Source: Ruegeria halocynthiae (GTDB taxonomy: Bacteria; Pseudomonadota; Alphaproteobacteria; Rhodobacterales; Rhodobacteraceae). Taken from it: a stretch of 64,000 nt of DNA. Numbering within the stretch: the first letter of the stretch is position 1; each line of letters opens with the position of its first letter. Made by a program: the position numbers and the translations under genes. Below, in pieces: positions 1 to 6,819 of the stretch. The stretch covers positions 682,001 through 746,000 of the forward strand of contig NZ_FNNP01000001.1 in NCBI RefSeq assembly GCF_900106805.1, given 5' to 3'. The notes under the pieces are model-generated. The model searched no databases. It had not been told where the DNA came from and saw nothing but the letters and a program-made list of their open reading frames with translations.

Positions 1-1048
1 GTTCCTGCAGTCGCGTATGTATGCGCAGGGCGTCGGATGTATGGATTGCCATGATCCACACCGCGCAGAGGTGAAAGCCGAGGGGAATGGCCTTTGTACC
101 CAATGCCACTCACCAGCTGGGAACCCGGATTTCCCAACCCTGCGGCAAGCCAGTTACGACACGCCAGAACATCACAACCATATCGAAGACACCGAGGGTG
201 CCCAGTGCAAAAGCTGTCACATGATCGAACGCGCCTACATGGGGGTGGATGGCAGGCGCGATCACAGCTTTCGCATTCCCCGGCCTGATCTGAGGCTTGG
301 AACCGACGCCTGTACGGATTGTCATGCGGACGAAGGGCAGCCCTGGGCCGCGCAACAGATCGCAAGTTGGTTTCCGGACTCCACGCGAAGAACCGCGCAT
401 TATGGAACTGCGTTTGCTGCCGTTGGCAGCGGTGAACTAGACGATCCTGAGACCTTGATCGCGATCGCGCTGGATAATGGGCAGGCGGGTATCGTCCGGG
501 CGACTGCGTTGTATCTGCTGCAACCCTTTGCCACGCCTGATCTGGCAGATCGGCTTGCACCGCTTCTAGCCGATTCCGACCCGCTGGTGCGGGCGAACGG
601 GCCAGTGCTGCAACGGCCCGCGCCTCTGGACCAGCGGATTTCCCGGCTCGAGTCGCTTTTGTCTGACCCAACTCGCAATGTTCGCGTATCGGCCGCCAAA
701 GAGTTTCTGGCCATTCCCGCGCAGGCCATGACGCCGGAACAGCGCGTAAGCGCACAGCAAGGAATGGCCGACTGGCAGCGCAGCATCTCGCATCGGTTGG
801 ACTTTCCTGAAATCCACATGGTGCTTGGCGGTTGGGCGCTGACGCTCAGAAACGCACCCGCTGCAGAGCGGGCGTTCCGCGAAGTCGTGACATTGGACCC
901 TCAACGCGCCGAAGCCTGGCCGATGCTGGTTCAATTGGCCCATATCAATCGCGGACCTCAGGCAGCGCAGGCGGTACTGATCGAGGCTCTGTCATTGCTT
1001 CCGGACGATCCGAATCTGAGGCAATTGGCGCAGGAATTTGAACGTTGA
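1..1048 (+). CDS. Multihaem cytochrome c with HEAT/TPR-like C-terminal half (5' truncated)
   Basis: The reading frame is open to the left edge of the window, so the N-terminus and signal peptide are missing. Counting from the first in-window Met (position 17), four CXXCH haem-binding motifs lie at residues 8-12, 27-31, 64-68 and 99-103, so at least four c-type haems would be attached in the periplasm. More may lie upstream. After about residue 120 the protein has no cysteines and becomes Ala/Leu-rich helical repeats: HEAT-like around 130-225 and TPR-like around 265-343. Multihaem cytochromes fused to TPR repeats are known in bacteria, with the repeats thought to hold partner proteins. The electron donor and acceptor cannot be told from this fragment. 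Confidence 0.8.
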   Translation, partial: FLQSRMYAQGVGCMDCHDPHRAEVKAEGNGLCTQCHSPAGNPDFPTLRQASYDTPEHHNHIEDTEGAQCKSCHMIERAYMGVDGRRDHSFRIPRPDLRLGTDACTDCHADEGQPWAAQQIASWFPDSTRRTAHYGTAFAAVGSGELDDPETLIAIALDNGQAGIVRATALYLLQPFATPDLADRLAPLLADSDPLVRANGPVLQRPAPLDQRISRLESLLSDPTRNVRVSAAKEFLAIPAQAMTPEQRVSAQQGMADWQRSISHRLDFPEIHMVLGGWALTLRNAPAAERAFREVVTLDPQRAEAWPMLVQLAHINRGPQAAQAVLIEALSLLPDDPNLRQLAQEFER

Positions 1049-1139
1049 CCGGCACCGAACCGGCAGATTTGCGCCACGTTACAGACCCAATGTCCAGTTA
1101 GATATCCACAGTAAGATCTCGGATTTTCTAGGGTGATGC

Positions 1140-1334
1140 ATGACGGATCGCACAGCAACGTTTACAAACTCGCCAATGGCCGCACGAAAATCGACACTGG
1201 ATCAGCGTATCAAGGAACTGCGCGCGCGTGAGCCAGTCGATATCAATCACGGCGAGGCGCTGTTGTTACAAGGCATCGCCACGGCGTCTTTGCGAAAGCA
1301 ACTTATCGCGCAAAGAAAGATTGATCTGGACTAG
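1140..1334 (+). CDS. Small hypothetical protein, 64 aa
   Basis: Not recognised. The product is basic, soluble and predicted helical, with no cysteines and no membrane segment; the core LDQRIKELRAREPVDINHGE looks like a short amphipathic helix. A GGGTG sequence lies just ahead of the ATG at 1140; an in-frame ATG at 1176 would give a 52-residue form starting MAARKSTLDQR. The gene sits between the cytochrome and the convergent rlmE (stop at 1341), with only 6 nt between them. No function can be assigned. Confidence 0.5.
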   Translation: MTDRTATFTNSPMAARKSTLDQRIKELRAREPVDINHGEALLLQGIATASLRKQLIAQRKIDLD

Positions 1335-1340
1335 TCTTGT

Positions 1341-2057
1341 TTAACCGCGGAAACCGGTCGCGATCACGAATTTCTCGGAACTGTCCGAGCGTGACGCAGG
1401 GGGCTTTACATTGGCGACCTTGGTAAATTTCTGCTTAAGCAGTTTTTGAAGGTCACCCTCGGCTCCGCCTGCAAGAACTTTGGCAACGAATGTGCCGCCT
1501 TCTTCCAGTACATCAAACGCGAAATAGGCCGCTGTTTCGCACAGTGCCATGATCCTCAAATGATCGGTCTGCTTGTGACCCGAGGCCGAGGCCGCCATGT
1601 CGGACATGACAACTTCCGCTTTGCCGCCCAGCCAGTCTTTGACCTTCTGATCGGCGTCATCTTCCATGAAATCAAGCACATGGGCCGTTGCACCAGCAAC
1701 TGGTTCAACTTCCTGGATATCAATTCCCAGAACCGTGCCTATACGTTTGCCGCTTTTCTCACCCAGAGCGTTGACGCGATTCACTGCCACCTGCAGCCAA
1801 CCGCCAGGGGCGCACCCAAGATCAACCACACGTGCGCCCGGAACAAGGAACCTGAATTTATCGTCTAGCTCCAGTATTTTGAATGCCGCGCGCCCACGAT
1901 ATCCTTCGACCTGTGCCCGCTTGACATAAGGGTCGTTCAACTGCCGCTCAAGCCAGCGGGTCGAGCTGATCTTGCGCCCGCGTGCGGTCTTGACTTTGAC
2001 CTTCAGATCACGTTGCCCGCGACCCGAGTTGCTTTTTCCAGTCGGTGTCTTCGCCAT
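1341..2057 (-). CDS. rlmE: 23S rRNA (uridine-2'-O)-methyltransferase RlmE/FtsJ
   Basis: RlmE uses S-adenosylmethionine to 2'-O-methylate U2552 in the A-loop of 23S rRNA, a late step in 50S assembly. The 238-residue product has a basic N-terminal tail, the SAM-binding motif [11 protein letters not shown] (residues 77-87), and the K-D-K-E catalytic tetrad of the family, seen as K60, D153, K193 and E228. The chosen start ([10 protein letters not shown]) gives the family-typical length. Its ATG overlaps the ppx stop as TGATG, so translation is probably coupled to ppx, and no strong ribosome binding site is seen. Longer in-frame starts inside ppx would add an unrelated Arg/Cys-rich tail and were not used. 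Confidence 0.95.
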   Translation of the reverse strand: MAKTPTGKSNSGRGQRDLKVKVKTARGRKISSTRWLERQLNDPYVKRAQVEGYRGRAAFKILELDDKFRFLVPGARVVDLGCAPGGWLQVAVNRVNALGEKSGKRIGTVLGIDIQEVEPVAGATAHVLDFMEDDADQKVKDWLGGKAEVVMSDMAASASGHKQTDHLRIMALCETAAYFAFDVLEEGGTFVAKVLAGGAEGDLQKLLKQKFTKVANVKPPASRSDSSEKFVIATGFRG

Positions 2058-3169
2058 CAAAACGGTCCGTCTTCCAATACACCGTCCGCGCTCATCTGCG
2101 CATAAAGCAGACCTTCGCGCAGCCCCCGATCCGCTACAGAAAGGCGGTCGGTGGGCCAGCAACGCAACAAAGCCTGCAAAATAGCCGAGCCGGACATGAT
2201 CAGCGCCTGCCGGTCATCCCCAATCCGGGGATCGCGGCGGCGCCCACGAGGGCCGAGTTCTAGATAGCCTCGTATGACCTTGTCAATCTGATCGCTCGTC
2301 ATGCGCAGCCCGTCCACCTTGGTGCGGTCATAACGCTTTAGTCCCAGATGTGAGGCTGCGACCGTGGTCACGGTGCCGCTGGTTCCCACGATTTGGAACC
2401 CTTCGCGTGTCTGTTCATCTTTGTAAGGCGCAAAATCTGCCAGATTTTCTTCGAAAAACCAGCTCATGAGAGCAAATCGCGCGGCATCGTTTTCGACATC
2501 GTTAAATTGGTCCCGCAAAGTGGCCACCCCCAGCGGTACGCTGATCCAGTCAACCACCTTGGCCGCAGGAAAAGGGCTGTCGGACGGGTGGAAACCGTTA
2601 TGCAGCCGCATGATCGCCGCCGGCCGATCGCGCCGCGGGACCGAAGAAATGTCGATCCAAACCAGCTCAGTCGAGCCGCCGCCGATATCAACGACCAGCA
2701 ATTGCTCGGTCTTGGTCGAAACAAGCGGCGCACACGAGATGACGGCCAGACGTGCCTCTTCCTCGGGCTGGATGATATCTAGCGTCAGCCCAGTCTCACG
2801 TTTGACCTGACGGATGAAGTCACGAGAGTTCTTGGCGCGACGACAGGCTTCGGTCGCGATCAGGCGCATCCGCCTGACCCTATTGCGCTTTAGCTTTTGC
2901 TGACAGATCCGAAGGGCCTGCACGGTGCGCGCCATAGACGCACGCGACAACCGCCCGGTGCGTTCCAGACCGGCGCCCAATTGCACCGATTTGGAGAAGC
3001 TATCCACCACATGAAACCCGCTGCCCTTGGGCTGGGCAATCAACATGCGGCAGCTATTTGTTCCCAGATCCAGTGCCGCATAGAGAGCATCCGGATCGGG
3101 TCTTGCCGGCGCGGGGCTTTCGACCGCTTTTGGGAACGCGCCCGCACCTCTGGGACGCTTGGGCGCCAT
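2057..3169 (-). CDS. ppx: Exopolyphosphatase / guanosine pentaphosphatase (Ppx/GppA family)
   Basis: Ppx/GppA enzymes remove terminal phosphate from polyphosphate and/or convert pppGpp to ppGpp. The 370-residue product shows the ASKHA nucleotide-binding motifs: [13 protein letters not shown] near residue 32 and [13 protein letters not shown] near residue 160. It has the short one-domain form (about 300-370 aa) rather than the E. coli two-domain length of about 510 aa. The first 28 residues are basic and proline-rich and look disordered. The start is supported by GGAGGG about 8 nt upstream on the minus strand. It leads a two-gene unit with rlmE (TGATG overlap), a pairing I recall as common in Rhodobacteraceae. 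Exopolyphosphatase and pppGpp hydrolase activity cannot be separated by sequence alone. Confidence 0.9.
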   Translation of the reverse strand: MAPKRPRGAGAFPKAVESPAPARPDPDALYAALDLGTNSCRMLIAQPKGSGFHVVDSFSKSVQLGAGLERTGRLSRASMARTVQALRICQQKLKRNRVRRMRLIATEACRRAKNSRDFIRQVKRETGLTLDIIQPEEEARLAVISCAPLVSTKTEQLLVVDIGGGSTELVWIDISSVPRRDRPAAIMRLHNGFHPSDSPFPAAKVVDWISVPLGVATLRDQFNDVENDAARFALMSWFFEENLADFAPYKDEQTREGFQIVGTSGTVTTVAASHLGLKRYDRTKVDGLRMTSDQIDKVIRGYLELGPRGRRRDPRIGDDRQALIMSGSAILQALLRCWPTDRLSVADRGLREGLLYAQMSADGVLEDGPF

Positions 3170-3410
3170 CTGAAACGCCCTCCAATTTTCGAGTTAACTC
3201 GACCATAGGTCGCGCGCTTCGATCACGCAAGATGCTCATTAAAGTCATTAGGATTTTGATGTTCGGTTTTGATGATCCAGTCGTTAAAAGCTGCAGTATG
3301 CAGCCGTGGGCAAAAAGGTCGCTGCAAATACGCCTTGTGTCGAAAATCGACCGACCTACGCCCATATTGAAGTTTAGAACCGGCCCATAGGGTTAGGAGG
3401 AATCACAGCT

Positions 3411-3707
3411 ATGCCTGACGTCACCATCGTTTACTGGCGCGACATTCCCGCTCAGGTCATCGTCGGCAAAGGCCGTCGAGGTGCCAAGCGGCAATTGGAG
3501 GAACGGTTCGAACAAGCGATCGACCGGGCCGCCATGAAGGTGAATGCCAAGGACAGTGATGCCTATCTGGCCGAGTGGCGCAAAGCCAAACCTTTTGCAG
3601 TCGAAGGCGACCCGTCCGAGATTGCCGAGGCCGAGGCCGCGCGTTTGGAATCTGAATACGATCAGGATCGCATCAAGGCCTTGATCGCCAATGACGGTTG
3701 GGCTTAA
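3411..3707 (+). CDS. Virulence-factor domain (PF13769-like) small protein of a one-carbon cluster
   Basis: This 98-residue soluble protein resembles the small family named Virulence_fact in Pfam; that name gives no biochemical function. The N-terminus VTIVYWRDIPAQVIVGKGRR looks like a beta-strand followed by a basic loop, and the rest is charged and helical. There are no cysteines, no signal peptide and no membrane segment. A strong ribosome binding site (TTAGGAGGAA) precedes the ATG. Only 27 nt separate it from the MTHFR-like gene, and the next gene follows closely, so the three are probably one operon for folate/corrinoid methyl transfer. Its role there is unknown; a small accessory or assembly subunit is a reasonable inference. 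Confidence 0.75.
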   Translation: MPDVTIVYWRDIPAQVIVGKGRRGAKRQLEERFEQAIDRAAMKVNAKDSDAYLAEWRKAKPFAVEGDPSEIAEAEAARLESEYDQDRIKALIANDGWA

Positions 3708-3734
3708 GCCCCAAATCTTAATGGGAGGCCAAAA

Positions 3735-4661
3735 ATGGCTTTGCTGAACTTCAAGAATCGTGATGCGGCCGCCAAGGCCCCGGTGAACCCGACCGTCGAA
3801 GCCTTCCTGCAAGGTTATTCGATCGAGGTGATGCCGCGTACGGCTGAAAAAGTCGAAGATTTCCGCGCGCTGCTGCCCGAAGGCACACGCGTTTATATCG
3901 CCCATATCGAGGGCACGCCAATCGAAGACATGGTGAAAACCGCCAAGCGCATAGCGGCCGAAGGATACCCGGTTATGCCGCACTTCCCGGCGCGGATCAT
4001 CAAGGATGCGGCGACACTTGAGAGCTGGATTTCGATGTATCAGGGCGAAGCCGGGGTCGAGCAGGCTCTGCTGCTGGCCGGTGGTGTTGCTCAGCCGCAT
4101 GGTGATTTCGACAGCTCGATGCAACTGATGGAGACCGGTCTGTTCGACAAGGCTGGGTTCAAGAAATTGCATGTTGCGGGTCACCCAGAGGGCAACAAGG
4201 ACATTGATCCGGATGGATCGACCAAGAATGTCGAGGACGCGCTGCGTTGGAAACAGAAGTTCAACGAGACCACCGATGCTGAAATGGCGCTGGCCACTCA
4301 ATTCGCCTTCGACGCCAAACCGATCATCGCCTGGGCCGACAGCCTGAAAGAGGCTGGCATCGACCTGCCGATCCATATTGGCATTGCAGGACCCGCCAAA
4401 CTGCAGACCCTGATCAAGTTCGCGATCGCCTGTGGCGTTGGTCCGTCGCTCAAGGTACTGCAGAAGCGTGCCATGGATGTATCCAAGCTGCTGCTGCCCT
4501 ACGAGCCGACCGACGTGGTTACCGAGCTGGCAAACCACAAGGCCGCCAACCCGGATTTCAACATCACCAATGTACACTTCTTCCCGCTTGGCGGCATCAA
4601 GACCAACGCCAACTGGGCGATCAACAATGGCGGCGCTTCGGCAAAGCCCGTAAACTCCTAA
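3735..4661 (+). CDS. Methylenetetrahydrofolate reductase-like protein
   Basis: The 308-residue product resembles the short MTHFR family in Rhodobacteraceae. MTHFR uses FAD and NAD(P)H to reduce 5,10-methylene-THF to 5-methyl-THF, the methyl donor for methionine synthesis. Visible family features are a TIM-barrel pattern, the early segment GYSIEVMPRT (Glu as in the MetF catalytic strand), VYIAHIEGTP, the histidine/arginine motif YPVMPHFPAR, and LLLAGG near residue 115. It is shorter than eukaryotic MTHFR because it lacks the regulatory domain. The ribosome binding site AGGAGG-like sequence (GGGAGGCC) lies at 3722-3729. The neighbours (corrinoid methyltransferase 9 nt downstream) support a role in making or handling methyl-THF. 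Whether it is the main cellular MetF or a pathway-specific version is not known. Confidence 0.8.
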   Translation: MALLNFKNRDAAAKAPVNPTVEAFLQGYSIEVMPRTAEKVEDFRALLPEGTRVYIAHIEGTPIEDMVKTAKRIAAEGYPVMPHFPARIIKDAATLESWISMYQGEAGVEQALLLAGGVAQPHGDFDSSMQLMETGLFDKAGFKKLHVAGHPEGNKDIDPDGSTKNVEDALRWKQKFNETTDAEMALATQFAFDAKPIIAWADSLKEAGIDLPIHIGIAGPAKLQTLIKFAIACGVGPSLKVLQKRAMDVSKLLLPYEPTDVVTELANHKAANPDFNITNVHFFPLGGIKTNANWAINNGGASAKPVNS

Positions 4662-4670
4662 GGAACGGAC

Positions 4671-5723
4671 ATGACCCGAACAGTTGTAGAATCGAAAACA
4701 AAAACCGCCATTCTGGGCTTTGATGAACCGTTCTGCGTGATCGGTGAGCGGATCAACCCGACAGGGCGCAAGAAACTGGCTGCCGAGCTGGAAGCGGGAG
4801 ATTTCTCAACCGTCGAGAAGGACGCTGTTGCTCAGGTTGCAGCAGGCGCAACCGTTCTGGATATCAATGCGGGCGTTGTCTACAACTCGAACCCCAATCC
4901 CAACGAAACCGAGCCGCCGCTGATGCGCAAGATCGTTGAGCTGGTACAGGGTCTTGTCGATGTGCCGCTGTGCGTCGATTCCTCGGTTCCTGGTGCACTG
5001 GAGGCCGGTCTTGAAGCGGCAGAAGGCCGTCCGCTGCTGAACTCGGTCACGGGTGAGGAAGATCGCCTGGAATTGGTTCTGCCCCTGGTCAAGAAGTACA
5101 ATGTGCCGGTCGTTGCGATCTCGAACGACGACACTGGTATTTCCGAAGACCCAAACGTGCGGTTCGAAGTGGCCAGGAAGATCGTTGAGCGTGCAGCCGA
5201 CTTCGGCATTCCGGCGCATGACATCGTGGTTGATCCGCTGGTCATGCCCATCGGTGCGATGGCGACCGCTGGACAGCAGGTGTTCGCTCTGGTTCGTCGC
5301 CTGCGTGAGGAGCTGGGCGTAAACACCACATGCGGCGCGTCAAATGTGTCCTTCGGTCTGCCGAACCGTCATGGCATCAACAACGCGTTCCTGCCGATGG
5401 CAATGGGTGCAGGCATGACTTCGGCGATCATGAACCCGGTGGCGTTGCCTGTTGGCCCCAAGAAACTGGCCGAGAAAAAGGCCGAGGTTGAGGCAAAAGG
5501 CATCATCCTGCCTGCAGACATGGACGATGAAACCTTTTGCCAGCTGTTTGGTCTGGGTTCGACCATGCCGCGTGCAGGCAAAGAGATGGAAGCCATCCGC
5601 GCCGCAAACCTGCTGACCAACAATGATCCGCATGGTGGTGATTGGATCAGGTTCAACAAATCTCCTGAAGAGGCTGGTGCGGCAGGTGGCCGTCGTGGCG
5701 GGGGTCGTCGCCGCCGCGCGTAA
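4671..5723 (+). CDS. Methyltetrahydrofolate:corrinoid methyltransferase (pterin-binding, MtgA/MetH-domain type)
   Basis: The 350-residue product is a pterin-binding TIM barrel of the kind found as the folate domain of MetH and in free methyltransferases (MtgA, MtvA, AcsE). It should move the methyl group between methyl-THF and a corrinoid protein in the cytosol. Motifs include CVIGERINPTGRKKL (residues 21-35), DINAGV near residue 64, CVDSSVPGALEAGL and LLNSVTGEE near 100-125, AISNDDTGI, VDPLVMPIGA, and GASNVSFGLPNRHGINNAF near 222-241. The last 15 residues form an odd tail, GAAGGRRGGGRRRRA, not part of the barrel. In Phaeobacter, as I recall, methionine synthase is split and uses such a protein. 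The corrinoid-binding and homocysteine-binding partners are not in this window. Confidence 0.88.
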   Translation: MTRTVVESKTKTAILGFDEPFCVIGERINPTGRKKLAAELEAGDFSTVEKDAVAQVAAGATVLDINAGVVYNSNPNPNETEPPLMRKIVELVQGLVDVPLCVDSSVPGALEAGLEAAEGRPLLNSVTGEEDRLELVLPLVKKYNVPVVAISNDDTGISEDPNVRFEVARKIVERAADFGIPAHDIVVDPLVMPIGAMATAGQQVFALVRRLREELGVNTTCGASNVSFGLPNRHGINNAFLPMAMGAGMTSAIMNPVALPVGPKKLAEKKAEVEAKGIILPADMDDETFCQLFGLGSTMPRAGKEMEAIRAANLLTNNDPHGGDWIRFNKSPEEAGAAGGRRGGGRRRRA

Positions 5724-5744
5724 GCGTTTGAATTCAAGTAATTG

Positions 5745-5770
5745 GGCCGGATTAATGATCCGGCCTTTTT
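5745..5770 (+). terminator. Rho-independent terminator of the C1 operon
   Basis: Seven-base stem GGCCGGA / TCCGGCC with loop TTAATGA, followed by TTTTT. It starts 21 nt after the methyltransferase stop codon and ends the operon that begins at 3411. Confidence 0.9.
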
Positions 5771-5854
5771 CATCTTCCGAAGAGTGTTTTGGCGATTAAG
5801 AACGTTGCTTGCTCTTGAACCCCGGCAATGAGCGATGTTAGTCAGGGCGGCGCG

Positions 5855-5928
5855 GCGGGTATGATGTAATGGTAGCCTGTCAGCTTCCCAAGCTGAACGC
5901 GCGGGTTCGATTCCCGCTACCCGCTCCA
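5855..5928 (+). tRNA. tRNA-Gly (anticodon CCC)
   Basis: A complete cloverleaf can be drawn. Acceptor stem GCGGGTA pairs with TACCCGC; the anticodon stem TCAGC/GCTGA carries loop TTCCCAA, anticodon CCC (reads GGG); the T arm contains GGTTCGATTCC. The discriminator base is T and CCA is encoded (5926-5928). It stands alone between the C1 operon terminator and the convergent SAM methyltransferase gene. Confidence 0.96.
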
Positions 5929-5941
5929 GGTTTCAGTTTTC

Positions 5942-6796
5942 TTACGATGCTCGTGCTTGAAGCAGATTTATGACTGCAGGTACACGTACGCCTTCTGGGG
6001 TGCGATAAGCTTCAAATTCGTCAGCCACTGCATTGATGATGGCGTCAACGTCACCCTGTTCCCCCTCGAAATGAGCTATGACCCGAGCCGCAGGGCCGAC
6101 GCGTGTGCACAGTGTTGCGGCCTCTTTGGCGCTGGAGGGCGCTGCAAGTGTCAGTGGGATCGCTTTGACTTTGATATCGGCCAATCCTGCGCGGGACATC
6201 AGGTCCGACACTCGGTCTCGGTCATGAAATGCAAGCGGCCCGGGCGCATTTCGATCAACCTTTGGCGGTTGTCCCAGTTGCTTGACTGCGGCCAGATGAG
6301 GGGTCTTGAACCACGGGTTTTCGGACAGGGCACCCCAGGCGGCAAAGGTTATCTGCCCACCGGGTTTCAGTGCCCGCGCCATGTTGGCGAAGGCTGCCAC
6401 CGGGTCCGAAAAGAACATTACGCCAAAACGCGAGATCAGCGCGTCGCAATCACCCGTTGAAAGCGCAGCAACCTGTGCGTCCGCGTATCTGAATTTCACG
6501 TTGTTGAGATTGGCCTGATCCGCGCGCCTGCGCGCGCGTTCAAGAAATTGTTCCGAGATGTCGACGCCCAGAACATGCCCCTCAGGCCCAATCTGCTGCG
6601 CCACGGTCAACGCACTTGCTCCGGTTCCGCATCCGATATCGACAACGCGCATCCCCCGGGTAAGGGCTGCGCGATCGAGCAAAAGATCCAGAACCGGTGA
6701 GAACAGGTGATCCAACTGATCCTCGAAGGTCAGCCAGCGACCGCCCATTTCGGATTTACCCCAGAATTCTTCCTGATCTCCGTTAATTGACAGCAT
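5942..6796 (-). CDS. Class I SAM-dependent methyltransferase (UbiE-like)
   Basis: The 284-residue product has a Rossmann methyltransferase core: motif I VVDIGCGTGASAL near residue 50, the acidic ribose-binding segment VLGVDISEQFLERA near residue 75, YADAQVAAL, and post-motif DALISRFGVMFFSDP near 112-126. The substrate cannot be read from sequence; UbiE-like proteins act on quinones, lipids and many small molecules. The ribosome binding site GGAGGA is 6 nt ahead of the ATG. The gene starts 23 nt after the RamA-like activator stop on the same strand, so the two are probably co-transcribed. That places it in the methyl-transfer neighbourhood, but a direct link to methionine or corrinoid chemistry is only a guess. 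Confidence 0.85.
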   Translation of the reverse strand: MLSINGDQEEFWGKSEMGGRWLTFEDQLDHLFSPVLDLLLDRAALTRGMRVVDIGCGTGASALTVAQQIGPEGHVLGVDISEQFLERARRRADQANLNNVKFRYADAQVAALSTGDCDALISRFGVMFFSDPVAAFANMARALKPGGQITFAAWGALSENPWFKTPHLAAVKQLGQPPKVDRNAPGPLAFHDRDRVSDLMSRAGLADIKVKAIPLTLAAPSSAKEAATLCTRVGPAARVIAHFEGEQGDVDAIINAVADEFEAYRTPEGVRVPAVINLLQARAS

Positions 6797-6819
6797 GTCA
6801 TCCTCCGTTTCTGGGGGGA

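Noticed and set aside
3170..3410. Riboswitch (SAM or cobalamin) ahead of the C1 operon
   Set aside because: The 241-nt leader was read for conserved SAM, SAH or B12-box patterns and none was convincing. Only a small repeat GTCGA-AAA-TCGAC (3339-3351) was found. A covariance-model search (Infernal with Rfam models) would settle it.
3393..4577. 394-residue open frame on the minus strand
   Set aside because: It lies fully antisense to the PF13769-like and MTHFR-like genes, has no recognised motif or ribosome binding site, and follows the codon shadow of high-GC coding sequence.
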